Part shown: piece by piece, positions 15,359-24,823 of the stretch
How positions within the stretch are numbered: the stretch's first letter is position 1
Layout of the letters: each line of letters begins with the position of its first letter
Source of the DNA: WTFY01 sp965205275
Lineage (GTDB): Bacteria; Pseudomonadota; Gammaproteobacteria; UBA4575
NCBI GenBank assembly: GCA_965205275.1
Contig: OZ242168.1
Location: 1,302,001 to 1,366,000 of the forward strand
Direction: 5' to 3'
Length of the DNA: 64,000 nucleotides
Program-made: the position numbers and the translations under genes
The notes under the pieces: generated by a model
Databases searched by the model: none
Told to the model about the DNA's origin: nothing
The model's input: only the letters and a program-made list of their open reading frames with translations

Positions 15359-18226
15359 TTAGTGTAACAGACTTGCCCAGTAATTTTGTATGACAGATCG
15401 CTCCTCAGCAAACCTGTCCGTTGCTACTGTTTCCGGCAACAATTGCAGGCTCAGCTTGTGAAGGTGTTTGCGATACGCAATATAAATCGCCTTGAGTTCC
15501 TGTGCCGCTTCCTGCTTGATCAGACCGGCATCAGAACATGCATCCAGAATTCTCACGTTGTCTGTATGCACGCAGATCTCATTGTGCCGGCTTGCATGGC
15601 TCAGCACGTAGAACTGGACAATAAATTCTATATCTATAATTCCACCCTTGTCTTTTTTAAGGCTGAGTTGTGCCCCGTCCCTGGCGCTACGCCCCCCCAT
15701 CAGGATTTTTTCCCGCATCTCAATCACCGATGCCCGTACTTCTTCAATATTACGTGCCTGACAAAGGATGTCCTTTCTCAGTTCCAGAAAAGTATCCGCC
15801 AGACTCCGGCTTGCCGTTACAGGTCGAGCACGAATCAGGGCTTGATGCTCCCACAGCCATGCCTTGTTTCTCAAATAATCCTCATACGCCGCCAAGGAAC
15901 AGACCATGGGCCCTGATTCACCATACGGCCTGAGCCTTGTATCAATATCAAAAACCTTCCCTGACGGGGTCAAGGTTGTCAGCAGGTGTATGGCACGCTG
16001 CACAACCCGGGTAAAAAAGACATCATTATGCAGCCTGTCCTTACCCTCCGTTTCACCGGATACATCCAGACTGTTATGCACAAAAACGACATCCAGATCA
16101 GATCCGTACCCCAGTTCCAGCCCGCCCAGTTTCCCATATTCAATGATCAGCAATTCCGGAGTCATGACTTCTCCATCCACTATACATTTCGGCTCGCCAT
16201 GCCTGTTGACCAGATCGTGATAGGCCTTGTGCACGGCACTCTTAATACAAGTCTCACCCAGCCACGACAAATGATCGCTGACGCGCATGATCGGGTAGTC
16301 CGTAACAATATCTGCGGCCGCAATCCGCAAGACCTGCGCATGCTTGAATTCACGCAGACGCTCCATATACACCTCCAGGTTATCTCCAGATGCATCTACA
16401 AGCATCTGTAGCTGCTCAAGCACCTGTAACTGATACTGCATCTCTTCCAGGTCTGGTGGGTCACAACTGTCCGGATGCAGCAGTTCATCCAGTAAGAGCG
16501 GATGCATGGCAATGTATTGCGCCACCCATTGGCTGGCCTCGATGAGCTTGAGCAGTTTTGCAAGATTGCTCTGATTTTCGGTCAGCAGGGAAATATAGGT
16601 GGAACGCTGCACTATTTTACCCAGAATCCCCAAAAAACGGGTCAGTATCAAGACCGGCTGCGAGTTACAAGAAAGATTTTGCAAAAGGAGAGGAACAAAC
16701 CTTTCGAGTCTTTGTTTTGCTATCGGCTCAATCTGCTGCACCGACCCCGCAAATCCCTGCAAACGCTGGTAGATATCACTGGCATCATCTTCAAAGTATC
16801 TCGCCAGGATATCCATGCACAATGGCTTGTCCTGGATCTGTTGCCACACAAGCACAAAATTGTCCCTGTCTTCTGTCGGCTCGTCATCGCCTGCCTGATC
16901 GGTTTGCAACAGGGCCTGGAATATATTACTGACGTTTGAGGTATGGGACAGATATTCAGCATACATTGCATCCCAGGATTCAGCTCCCATTGCATGGGCG
17001 TACTGCAACCGGTCCGAATCCCTGGCCGGCAGACTGTAAACCTGCTGGTCGTCTCGCATCTGCAAACCATTTTCCGCTTTCCTCAAAAACAGATAAGCGC
17101 GGCGCAGAGCAGAAACGCTTTCGTCAGACAACCTTCCCGATCCACCCAGATATTGCAATGCCTCAAGGGTTGAGCGCATACGCAGGTCGGGGTCACGGCC
17201 ACCGTAGATAAGCTGGAACATCTGTGCAACAAATTCAACCTCACGAATGCCTCCCCGCCCGATTTTCAGATTTTCCCGGTTTGTGGTCTGATTCGCCTTT
17301 TGGTCCACCATGGCCTTCATCTCACGTAATGACTGCATCACGCCATAATCATGATAACGGCGATACACAAAGGGACTGACATCCTTGAGAAACCGTTCAC
17401 CGGTATCCACGTCCCCGGCGATCGCGCGAGCCCTGACCCAGGCATAACGTTCCCAGTCGCGGCCGGTCGTTTGAAAATACTGATCGATCGCTGTAAGGCT
17501 GGGCACCAACGCACCGGAATTGCCAAAAGGTCTCAGCCTTGTATCGACTCTGAAAACAAACCCATCCTGAGTCTGTTGTGCAAGCACCTTGATCAATAAC
17601 TGTACAAGTTTCAGGTAGAAGCTGCTGGCTTTGGCGTGCTGGTCCTGTGTGTGAGTTGTGTCTCCCGTATAGGCAAATACAAGATCCACATCCGATGAAA
17701 AATTAAGCTCATGGCCTCCGAGTTTGCCAAGTGCAAAAACCACGATATTGTTTGGTAAAGACTGCTCAAACTGGCGGGTATGGGAACGTGACCTCAACCA
17801 CTCGAAACACCACGACAGTGACTGGTCAATACAAATTTGCGCATACGTACTAAGCTCGGTTAACGTCTGCTGGACACTTGCGTATTGTTGAAGGTCGCGC
17901 CATGCAATTCGCGCATAGACACAGGACCGCGATTGCCGTAATGATTGCTGCAAGGCCTCGACACCCGTCGCCTGGGAAACGGCGGATTCCAGCTGCTCCA
18001 CATACTGCCCGGCGTCGTAATCAGCATGCAGCCCCCCTTGCGTGAGCAATTCCTGCAACCATTGCGGCTGTGAGAGACAAACACGCCTGACAAAAGGACT
18101 CGCATACCATATGGCCAGAATTTCATCCTGGTGCTTTGTGAAAGACGCATCCTCAATACATCCAAGCAACGTCTGGAAATCCTGCTCAAGTTTGGGAGGA
18201 AGCTGGGTAGGCAGAAATCGGAGCAT
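15359..18226 (-). CDS. glnE: Glutamine synthetase adenylyltransferase / adenylyl-removing enzyme
   Basis: The 955-residue bifunctional regulator adenylylates and deadenylylates glutamine synthetase in response to PII and glutamine. Two nucleotidyltransferase domains are visible. The N-terminal adenylyl-removing one has GGHELNFSSDVDLVFAY (about residues 170-187), and the C-terminal adenylylating one has GGLELGYGSDLDVVFVH. Each is followed by a helical GlnD-PII-type domain, and the R-L-R-P-F/Y-G motif occurs in both halves (DTRLRPFGNSGAL and DTRLRPYGESGPM). The length is as expected. ilvE follows after 44 bases. Confidence 0.96.
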   Translation of the reverse strand: MLRFLPTQLPPKLEQDFQTLLGCIEDASFTKHQDEILAIWYASPFVRRVCLSQPQWLQELLTQGGLHADYDAGQYVEQLESAVSQATGVEALQQSLRQSRSCVYARIAWRDLQQYASVQQTLTELSTYAQICIDQSLSWCFEWLRSRSHTRQFEQSLPNNIVVFALGKLGGHELNFSSDVDLVFAYTGDTTHTQDQHAKASSFYLKLVQLLIKVLAQQTQDGFVFRVDTRLRPFGNSGALVPSLTAIDQYFQTTGRDWERYAWVRARAIAGDVDTGERFLKDVSPFVYRRYHDYGVMQSLREMKAMVDQKANQTTNRENLKIGRGGIREVEFVAQMFQLIYGGRDPDLRMRSTLEALQYLGGSGRLSDESVSALRRAYLFLRKAENGLQMRDDQQVYSLPARDSDRLQYAHAMGAESWDAMYAEYLSHTSNVSNIFQALLQTDQAGDDEPTEDRDNFVLVWQQIQDKPLCMDILARYFEDDASDIYQRLQGFAGSVQQIEPIAKQRLERFVPLLLQNLSCNSQPVLILTRFLGILGKIVQRSTYISLLTENQSNLAKLLKLIEASQWVAQYIAMHPLLLDELLHPDSCDPPDLEEMQYQLQVLEQLQMLVDASGDNLEVYMERLREFKHAQVLRIAAADIVTDYPIMRVSDHLSWLGETCIKSAVHKAYHDLVNRHGEPKCIVDGEVMTPELLIIEYGKLGGLELGYGSDLDVVFVHNSLDVSGETEGKDRLHNDVFFTRVVQRAIHLLTTLTPSGKVFDIDTRLRPYGESGPMVCSLAAYEDYLRNKAWLWEHQALIRARPVTASRSLADTFLELRKDILCQARNIEEVRASVIEMREKILMGGRSARDGAQLSLKKDKGGIIDIEFIVQFYVLSHASRHNEICVHTDNVRILDACSDAGLIKQEAAQELKAIYIAYRKHLHKLSLQLLPETVATDRFAEERSVIQNYWASLLH

Positions 18227-18298
18227 GGCTGCAAAATAAACAAGTATAGATGAAATGGCGTGATTTTATAGTCGACCTGCACAATTGAGATATTCTAA

Positions 18299-18326
18299 AT
18301 GCTAATAAGAATAGCTACTATTACTA
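18299..18326. promoter_or_regulatory. Possible Fur box upstream of the iron ABC operon
   Basis: An AT-rich, partly palindromic sequence (core CTAATAAGAATAGCTACTAT) lies about 55-80 bases before the fbpA-type start codon. It resembles Fur boxes of gammaproteobacteria, which are built from NATWAT-like hexamers. The symmetry is imperfect, so the call rests partly on the nature of the operon. A possible -35 (TTGAAA at 18329-18334) lies next to it. Confidence 0.35.
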
Positions 18327-18378
18327 TTTTGAAACTGCACAGTAATTATGCTAATTTCAAAAGGAGTTTCCTCTTAAC

Positions 18379-19410
18379 ATGAAAATTCAGAATTTGCATA
18401 AAGTTCAATTGGGGCTTGTATTGTGCCTATGTCTGTCCGGTTCGCTCCTGAATGCTGCAGAAGTAAACGTTTATTCGGCCAGAAAAGAAAATCTTATCAA
18501 ACCGCTGTTACTTCAATTTGCAGAACATACAGGCATCCATGTCAATCTGATCACAGGAAAGGCCGATGCCCTGCTACAGCGTATCGTCAGCGAAGGCAAA
18601 CACAGTCCTGCAGATGTTCTCATTACTACCGATGCGGGACGTCTGTACAGGGCCCAGCAGGCAAAAATCCTACAGCCTGTCGCAGATTCCGCGATTCTCA
18701 GGGATGCGGTTCCAAAACAGTATAGAGACCCACAAGGATACTGGTTCGCACTGTCGCTGAGGGTCCGCCCTGTCATGTATGCCGTAGGTCGCGTCAGACC
18801 GGAGGAACTTTCCACCTATGAAGCTTTGAGTAATCCTGCCTGGCATCAGAAAATCTGCATCCGGTCATCTGACAACATTTATAACCAGTCCCTGATGGCA
18901 TCCTTACTTGTGCATCTGGGCGAGGAGGACGCCCTTGCCTGGGCCAAAGGCCTAGTAAGCAATTTTGCGCGCCCTCCACAAGGGGGTGATCGTGACCAGA
19001 TCAAGGCCGTCGCAGCCGGCCAATGTGATGTGGCAATAGCCAACAGCTACTACTTGGGGAAGATGCTCGCTTCCAAAGACCTTTCCCAACGGGAAGCCGC
19101 TGAAAAAGTAAACATATTCTGGCCCAACCAAGAAGACCGGGGAGTGCATGTAAATATCAGCGGCGGCGCTGTAACCAGGTCTTCAAAAAACAGGGCATCG
19201 GCCATCGCGTTACTGGAATTCCTGGTAAGTGATGCCGCACAACAATGGTATGCAGAAACCAATTTTGAATACCCGGTTAAACCCGGCATACCACCCAGCA
19301 AAATGCTGGAGAACTGGGGTAAATTCAAAGCTGACCCCCTGAGCCTGCATCTGCTTGGCGAGTTCAATGCAAAAGCTGTGATGGTCATGGATCATGCCAA
19401 ATGGAAATGA
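18379..19410 (+). CDS. fbpA: Ferric iron ABC transporter, periplasmic binding protein
   Basis: The 343-residue precursor has a signal peptide (about residues 1-27, ending LLNAAE). The mature protein starts EVNVYSARKENLIKPLLLQF, the FbpA/FutA-type fold. The paired iron-binding tyrosines appear as Y224-Y225 in VAIANSYYLGKML. It binds Fe3+ in the periplasm and delivers it to the permease. An AAGGAG-like site lies 12 bases upstream of the ATG. It is the first gene of a three-gene operon with permease and ATPase, preceded by a possible Fur box. The symbol follows the best-known family; local naming may differ. Confidence 0.88.
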   Translation: MKIQNLHKVQLGLVLCLCLSGSLLNAAEVNVYSARKENLIKPLLLQFAEHTGIHVNLITGKADALLQRIVSEGKHSPADVLITTDAGRLYRAQQAKILQPVADSAILRDAVPKQYRDPQGYWFALSLRVRPVMYAVGRVRPEELSTYEALSNPAWHQKICIRSSDNIYNQSLMASLLVHLGEEDALAWAKGLVSNFARPPQGGDRDQIKAVAAGQCDVAIANSYYLGKMLASKDLSQREAAEKVNIFWPNQEDRGVHVNISGGAVTRSSKNRASAIALLEFLVSDAAQQWYAETNFEYPVKPGIPPSKMLENWGKFKADPLSLHLLGEFNAKAVMVMDHAKWK

Positions 19411-19422
19411 GCACAGACAAAA

Positions 19423-21120
19423 ATGGCCATGAGCATAAGGAATGAAGCCCTTGCACAACCGGGTTTTATCCAGAGGTCCTGGCAACAGAAAAGTAATCTG
19501 GGCTGGTTATTATGTACAGTATGCGCGGCATTATTGCTGAGCGTTCCCATAGTCACGGTACTGTATTCGATCGTATTGCCCAGGAGTGAGGTCTGGTTAC
19601 ACCTTCGGTCTACCGTTCTCTCTGACTACCTATTCAATTCTTTTGTGCTGGCATCAGGTGTCTGCCTCGGTACATCTCTTATCGGAATCACTACCGCCTG
19701 GTTGTGCAGTGTCTGCAACTTCCCGGGTCGAAAGATATTCAGTTGGGCATTGCTTTTGCCGCTCGCATTTCCACCCTACATCATTGCCTACACCTATACA
19801 GGCATGCTTGATTTCGCGGGTCCGGTACAGACTTTAATGCGCAATCTTTTCAACTGGGGATACGGTGATTACTGGTTTCCGGAGATCCGCTCCATTACCG
19901 GGGCAATCGTTATGATTTCCCTAGTGTTATACCCCTATGTTTATTTACTCATGAGAACCGCTTTTTCCGAGCAATCTGTCAGTTTTCGTGAGGCAAGTCA
20001 TGTATTTGGTGTGGGGTCATACAAAACTTTCTTTACGATTACCCTGCCTTTGGCACGACCCGCCATCGCTGCAGGATTGACTCTGGTCGTCATGGAAACA
20101 CTTGCTGACTATGGAACTGTTCACTACTTTGGCGTGACAACCTTCACCACGGGTATTTTCCGCACCTGGTTCGGACTGGGCGATCGAATTGCCGCCACGC
20201 AACTGGCCAGTATCCTGCTGCTTTGTGTTTTCGCCGTGATCCTGGCAGAACGCTACTCAAGGAAAACGGTGCGCTATCAAAATCCTACAAGAACACAAAA
20301 AAACTGGCACTACCCATTATCGGGAACCAAAGCCATCCTGGCGGCAGGCATCTGCTGCTTACCTATCTTGCTCGGGTTCATAGTCCCCACATTTCAATTG
20401 GGCGTATGGGCTGTGCAAACCGCACCCGAAATGATCAATTTGTCTTTCCTTGCATTGACTTTCAATACTGTGCTGCTCGCTGTCATAGTGACCCTGATTA
20501 TCCTGGCAACGGCCACTTTACTGGCTTATGGCAAACGTGTCGGTACACACTTTTTTATCCCGTACACCGTAAACATAAGTGCAACAGGCTATGCAGTGCC
20601 CGGGATTATTATTGCAGTAGGTGTACTGCTGCCATTCGCATGGCTGGATAACGCTCTTGACACCTGGGTACAACAAAAATTCGGGTTTTCCTCCGGCCTG
20701 ATTCTGACCGGCACTTTAGCTTCCCTGGTCTTTGCCCATGTTGTACGTTTTATGGCAATCGGGCTTAACTCGGTTGATGCCAGTCTGGCAAAAATTCACC
20801 GCAGCATTGATGATGCCGCGCAGTTACTGGGACACAAGACCTTTGACCGCTTTGCCAATATCCATTTTCCGATGATCCGAAGCGGCATACTCACTGCTGC
20901 ATTGCTCGTGTTCGTCGAAGTAACAAAAGAACTGCCGGCCACCCTGGTGTTACGCCCGTTTAACTTCAATACCCTTGCCGTACGTACTTATGAACTTGCT
21001 TCCGATGAACGTCTGGCGGATGCGGCATGCAGCGCATTATTGATTGTAGCCATCAGCATCTTGCCAATCTTGATATTGAATCGCTCAATTGCAAAAAGCG
21101 GAGCCACACATGGCGCCTAG
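19423..21120 (+). CDS. fbpB: Ferric iron ABC transporter, fused permease
   Basis: The 565-residue inner-membrane protein has about twelve transmembrane helices and two binding-protein-dependent transport domains. Each half carries an EAA loop for ATPase contact: EASHVFGVGSYKTFFTITLP (about 188-207) and DDAAQLLGHKTFDRFANIHF (about 466-485). This duplicated architecture is typical of FbpB/SfuB-type Fe3+ permeases. It starts 12 bases after the binding protein gene and overlaps the ATPase gene by 11 bases. Confidence 0.9.
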   Translation: MAMSIRNEALAQPGFIQRSWQQKSNLGWLLCTVCAALLLSVPIVTVLYSIVLPRSEVWLHLRSTVLSDYLFNSFVLASGVCLGTSLIGITTAWLCSVCNFPGRKIFSWALLLPLAFPPYIIAYTYTGMLDFAGPVQTLMRNLFNWGYGDYWFPEIRSITGAIVMISLVLYPYVYLLMRTAFSEQSVSFREASHVFGVGSYKTFFTITLPLARPAIAAGLTLVVMETLADYGTVHYFGVTTFTTGIFRTWFGLGDRIAATQLASILLLCVFAVILAERYSRKTVRYQNPTRTQKNWHYPLSGTKAILAAGICCLPILLGFIVPTFQLGVWAVQTAPEMINLSFLALTFNTVLLAVIVTLIILATATLLAYGKRVGTHFFIPYTVNISATGYAVPGIIIAVGVLLPFAWLDNALDTWVQQKFGFSSGLILTGTLASLVFAHVVRFMAIGLNSVDASLAKIHRSIDDAAQLLGHKTFDRFANIHFPMIRSGILTAALLVFVEVTKELPATLVLRPFNFNTLAVRTYELASDERLADAACSALLIVAISILPILILNRSIAKSGATHGA

Positions 21121-22183
21121 GCTTGATGTGCGCAACGTTAGCGTAAAATTGCAAAACAAAAGCATTGTACAAAATGCTTCCCTGCGACTGGAAACGGGCT
21201 GCATTGCCTCCATTTTAGGTCCAAGTGGCTGCGGCAAGACTACATTGCTACGCGCACTTGCAGGATTTCAGCCTATTTCCAGTGGCGAAATTCATGTGCA
21301 CGAAAAACTGTTCAGCAAAATACAATTCACACTGGCTCCGGAAAAGCGACGCATCAGCATGATGTTCCAGGACCTGGCGCTGTTCCCGCATCTTACCGTC
21401 AGGCAAAACATTTGTTTTGGTCTTAAATCGCTGAGCAACCGCGATAAGCGTACCCGCACTCGTCAGGTTCTCGAGCTGACAGAACTTGACCACCAGGGAG
21501 AAAAATACCCGCACCAGTTGTCATCCGGACAACAACAGCGTGTCGCGTTGGCACGTGCCCTGGCACCAAAACCCGAAATCCTTTTGCTGGACGAGCCCTT
21601 CTCAAGTCTTGACCCTGACTTGCGTGAACAGGTTGCAACAGGAGTACGTAACATCCTCAAACATGAAAAAGTAACCGCGATACTTGTTACTCATGATCAA
21701 CACGAAGCCTTTGCCATGGCCGATGAGATTGGTGTCATGGTGGATGGCAGGGTGGAACAATGGGGCAGTGCCTACAATATATACCACAAGCCCAAAACAC
21801 GCTTCGTCGCTGACTTTGTAGGCCTGGGAAGCATGGTACCGGCAAAAGTGCTTGATGCCTGCACACTCGACACTGAATTTGGTCAGATCAGGGGTGATTT
21901 TGATCCGGCTTTTACATCCGGCCAGAAAGTTGATTTGCTGGTCCGGCCTGATGACATTCCCCATGATGACAGCAGTCCCATCACTGCGCTGGTGGAAGAA
22001 AAACGCTTTCGTGGGGCCGAGTTCCTGTACAAGCTTCGCCTGCGAAGCGGTAATTTCGTTCTTTGCTATGCCCCCAGTCATCATAATCACCAAATTGGAG
22101 AACCCATAGGTATAAAGCTGGATCTTGAGCATCTGGTAGTCTTTGCGCACAAGCAGTCGATACCGTTTGGCAACCGGCATTAA
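21110..22183 (+). CDS. fbpC: Ferric iron ABC transporter, ATP-binding protein
   Basis: The 357-residue ATPase starts at the ATG at 21110, with GGAG six bases upstream. It overlaps the permease gene by 11 bases. It has Walker A GPSGCGKTT, signature LSSGQQQRVALARAL, Walker B ILLLDEPFSSLD and the H-loop ILVTHDQHEA. A C-terminal TOBE-like domain (about 240-350) is typical of the FbpC/PotA/CysA group. It energises Fe3+ uptake with the two upstream proteins. A 217-base gap then separates it from ilvD. Confidence 0.92.
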   Translation: MAPRLDVRNVSVKLQNKSIVQNASLRLETGCIASILGPSGCGKTTLLRALAGFQPISSGEIHVHEKLFSKIQFTLAPEKRRISMMFQDLALFPHLTVRQNICFGLKSLSNRDKRTRTRQVLELTELDHQGEKYPHQLSSGQQQRVALARALAPKPEILLLDEPFSSLDPDLREQVATGVRNILKHEKVTAILVTHDQHEAFAMADEIGVMVDGRVEQWGSAYNIYHKPKTRFVADFVGLGSMVPAKVLDACTLDTEFGQIRGDFDPAFTSGQKVDLLVRPDDIPHDDSSPITALVEEKRFRGAEFLYKLRLRSGNFVLCYAPSHHNHQIGEPIGIKLDLEHLVVFAHKQSIPFGNRH

Positions 22184-22400
22184 AAAAGCTCACCTGAACA
22201 ACCCTTCCTGCAGGCGGGCAGGCACAGTCCTGTAGATCAGCATGCAATCGACTCTATACGCAAAATTTTGCAATCCAGACACATAACAGATATAAAAAGC
22301 CGTCTGGAAACTACATGCCCAGAATAATAATCGAGTTGATATATGAAATTCCTTTCCTTTACACCATGCGCCTAATGATCATTCACAGCCGGTAACCGAC

Positions 22401-24083
22401 TTGGCCAGCCATAAGCAGACACAAAACTATTCCTCTTCCATCGTCGACGGGGTTGAACGTGCACCCAGTCGTGCCATGTTACGGGCTGTCGGTTTCAAGG
22501 ATGACGATTTTACAAAGACCCAGATTGGTATCGCATCGACCTGGAGCATGGTCACCCCATGCAACATGCATATTGACACACTTGCCAATGAGGCAGCCAA
22601 AGGTGCTAATCAGGCTGGTGGGAAAGCTGTTATATTCAATACCATCACAGTTTCTGACGGCATTTCCATGGGCACCGAGGGCATGAAGTATTCTCTGGTC
22701 TCACGAGAAGTCATTGCCGACTCCATTGAAACTGTAGTGGGCTGTGAAGGATTTGATGGTGTGGTAGCCATCGGCGGCTGTGACAAAAACATGCCCGGAT
22801 GCCTGATCGCGATGGCACGCCTCAACCGCCCATCGATATTCGTCTATGGTGGCACCATCATGCCAGGCCGGTATAAAAATACAAATGTGGATGTAGTATC
22901 GGTATTTGAAGCAGTGGGGCAACATGCCAGGCACCAATTGTCAGATCACGAACTTAAGCAGATTGAATTATCTGCCATACCGGGCCCGGGATCTTGTGGT
23001 GGCATGTATACGGCAAACACGATGGCTTGCGCCATTGAGGCACTGGGTATGAGTCTGCCGAACAGTTCAGCACAAAATGCAATCTCGCAAGACAAGCAGC
23101 AGGATTGTATTGCCGCAGGTGAAGCGGTCATGAACCTGGTGAGAAAAAATATTTGTCCCAAAAACATCATGACAAGAAAGGCATTCCTGAATGCAATCAC
23201 TGTGGTGACTGCATTGGGTGGGTCAACCAATGCAGTGCTACACCTGCTTGCAATGGCACATGCCGCAGGTGTGAAACTAACTCTGGATGACTTTACACGT
23301 GTCGGCAAAAAAGTGCCTGTGCTTGCTGATTTGCGGCCCAGTGGCCGATACATGATGTCAGAGTTGATTGAAATCGGTGGTATCCAGCCCCTGATGCGCA
23401 TGCTGTTAGACAAGGGCCTGCTGCAGGGAGACTGTCTTACGGTTACAGGCAAAACACTGAAGCAAAATCTGCGTGGCGTAAAACCCTATCCGAAATCCCA
23501 GGATATTGTACGAAATTTGACTAACCCGATTAAAAAAGATGGTCACCTGGTGATCCTGTATGGAAATCTTGCACCTGAAGGTGCAGTGGCGAAAATTTCT
23601 GGTAAAGAGGGCCTATGCTTCACAGGCAAGGCACGTGTCTTCCCTTCGGAAGAGAAGGCATTGTCAAAAATACTGGATGGTGGAGTCAGGAAAGGCGACG
23701 TCGTGGTCATACGTTATGAGGGTCCGAAAGGGGGCCCCGGTATGCGCGAGATGCTGTCCCCTACTGCCGCCATAATGGGTAAAGGGCTAGGCAAGAATGT
23801 CGCCCTGATTACTGATGGCCGCTTCTCGGGCGGCAGTCATGGCTTTGTGGTCGGCCACATCACCCCGGAAGCTGCAACGGGGGGGCCTCTGGCACTGTTG
23901 AAAAATGGCGATCAAATCACCATTGATGCTCAAAAGCGCGAAATCAACGTCAAGCTGTCCAAAAAAGAACTCGCGCAAAGAAAAAAGGGCTGGCGTCCTC
24001 CGAAACCCCGTTATACAAGGGGCGTATTGGCCAAATATGCGCAACAGGTGCGCTCGGCGTCAAATGGGGCTATCACTGACTAG
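22401..24083 (+). CDS. ilvD: Dihydroxy-acid dehydratase
   Basis: Fe-S enzyme that dehydrates 2,3-dihydroxy-isovalerate and -methylvalerate in Val and Ile synthesis. The 560-residue product shows SSIVDGVERAPSRAMLRAVG, the cluster cysteine in VTPCNMHID, GGCDKNMPGC and PGPGSCGGMYTANTM. The reading frame opens only at 22347 and has no ATG before conserved sequence, so TTG at 22401 is the only plausible start. No strong ribosome site is seen. The length and motifs match the short IlvD type. It precedes the C1 gene block by 99 bases; whether it is co-transcribed is unclear. Confidence 0.95.
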   Translation: MASHKQTQNYSSSIVDGVERAPSRAMLRAVGFKDDDFTKTQIGIASTWSMVTPCNMHIDTLANEAAKGANQAGGKAVIFNTITVSDGISMGTEGMKYSLVSREVIADSIETVVGCEGFDGVVAIGGCDKNMPGCLIAMARLNRPSIFVYGGTIMPGRYKNTNVDVVSVFEAVGQHARHQLSDHELKQIELSAIPGPGSCGGMYTANTMACAIEALGMSLPNSSAQNAISQDKQQDCIAAGEAVMNLVRKNICPKNIMTRKAFLNAITVVTALGGSTNAVLHLLAMAHAAGVKLTLDDFTRVGKKVPVLADLRPSGRYMMSELIEIGGIQPLMRMLLDKGLLQGDCLTVTGKTLKQNLRGVKPYPKSQDIVRNLTNPIKKDGHLVILYGNLAPEGAVAKISGKEGLCFTGKARVFPSEEKALSKILDGGVRKGDVVVIRYEGPKGGPGMREMLSPTAAIMGKGLGKNVALITDGRFSGGSHGFVVGHITPEAATGGPLALLKNGDQITIDAQKREINVKLSKKELAQRKKGWRPPKPRYTRGVLAKYAQQVRSASNGAITD

Positions 24084-24182
24084 GAATCCTGAATTGTCAG
24101 ACATGCAGTAAATCCTTTAGGATTGCCTTGTCGATTACACATCATGTACCAAGTATTATGAAACTATTTTCCAGGAGTTGCG

Positions 24183-24821
24183 ATGGCCACATTACTATCC
24201 CCCGAAGAACTTGAAGCCGTAATGGAACGCAAAAATGCGATGCGTCGTGAAGCCTATGACCGTCGTAATGCACAAGAAAATAAAGATGAAATCAGTACAG
24301 GGGCCTGCCAGAAATTCATGGGCCTGCCAGAATACCAGCGTGCAAAAATAGCCATGTGGTACATTGACTGTCGCTCCGAGACCCGCACTAAAACACAATT
24401 GCTGGAAGAAGTTGCCCGAGGCGAAAAGAAAATAATCGTGCCCTACTGTACTGAAGACGAGAATGGTGAAAACAAACTGGGCCTGTGGTGGATGGAAAGT
24501 CTGGAAGAAATGGTCGTAGGTAAGTGGAATATTCTGGAACCGCCCAAGGAAATGTGGGGAAACCCTGAAAAGGAGGTGGAGCCGGAAGACCTGGACATCA
24601 TTATGGTACCGGGCGTGGGTTTTGACAGAAAAGGAGGCCGGATGGGAAATGGACAGGGCTACTATGACCGCCTGCTCGAAAAAGCCCGCCCGGATTGCCC
24701 ACTGGTCGCACTGTGTTATGAATCACAGCTGTTCGATGAGATCCTAGTAGCACCTCATGATGTTTACATGGACAAGGTTATCACTGAGGATGTGGTCTAC
24801 GAAGGTATCGGGCGGGGTTAG
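24183..24821 (+). CDS. 5-formyltetrahydrofolate cyclo-ligase family protein
   Basis: The 212-residue cytoplasmic protein carries the family signature at 142-162 (VPGVGFDRKGGRMGNGQGYY, followed by DR), which binds ATP and folate. It also has the basic N-terminal helix (KNAMRREAYDRRNA). Family enzymes convert N5-formyl-H4F to 5,10-methenyl-H4F with ATP. The housekeeping enzyme is normally next to ssrS or zapA; this copy instead lies 2 bases before a formyltransferase homologue of the methanopterin pathway, upstream of serine-cycle genes. A dedicated role in C1 assimilation is inferred from that context. A good ribosome site (CAGGAG) precedes the ATG. Confidence 0.85.
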   Translation: MATLLSPEELEAVMERKNAMRREAYDRRNAQENKDEISTGACQKFMGLPEYQRAKIAMWYIDCRSETRTKTQLLEEVARGEKKIIVPYCTEDENGENKLGLWWMESLEEMVVGKWNILEPPKEMWGNPEKEVEPEDLDIIMVPGVGFDRKGGRMGNGQGYYDRLLEKARPDCPLVALCYESQLFDEILVAPHDVYMDKVITEDVVYEGIGRG

Positions 24822-24823
24822 CC

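Noticed and set aside
22260..22307. GCAAAATTTTGC palindrome and a CCAGAC/GTCTGG repeat before ilvD
   Set aside because: Short arms or a wide spacer, typical of AT-rich intergenic DNA; no link to a known regulator such as a branched-chain attenuator leader peptide.
24110..24123. AATCCT-TT-AGGATT hairpin after ilvD
   Set aside because: A six-base AT-rich stem with a two-base loop and no T run; not convincing as a terminator.
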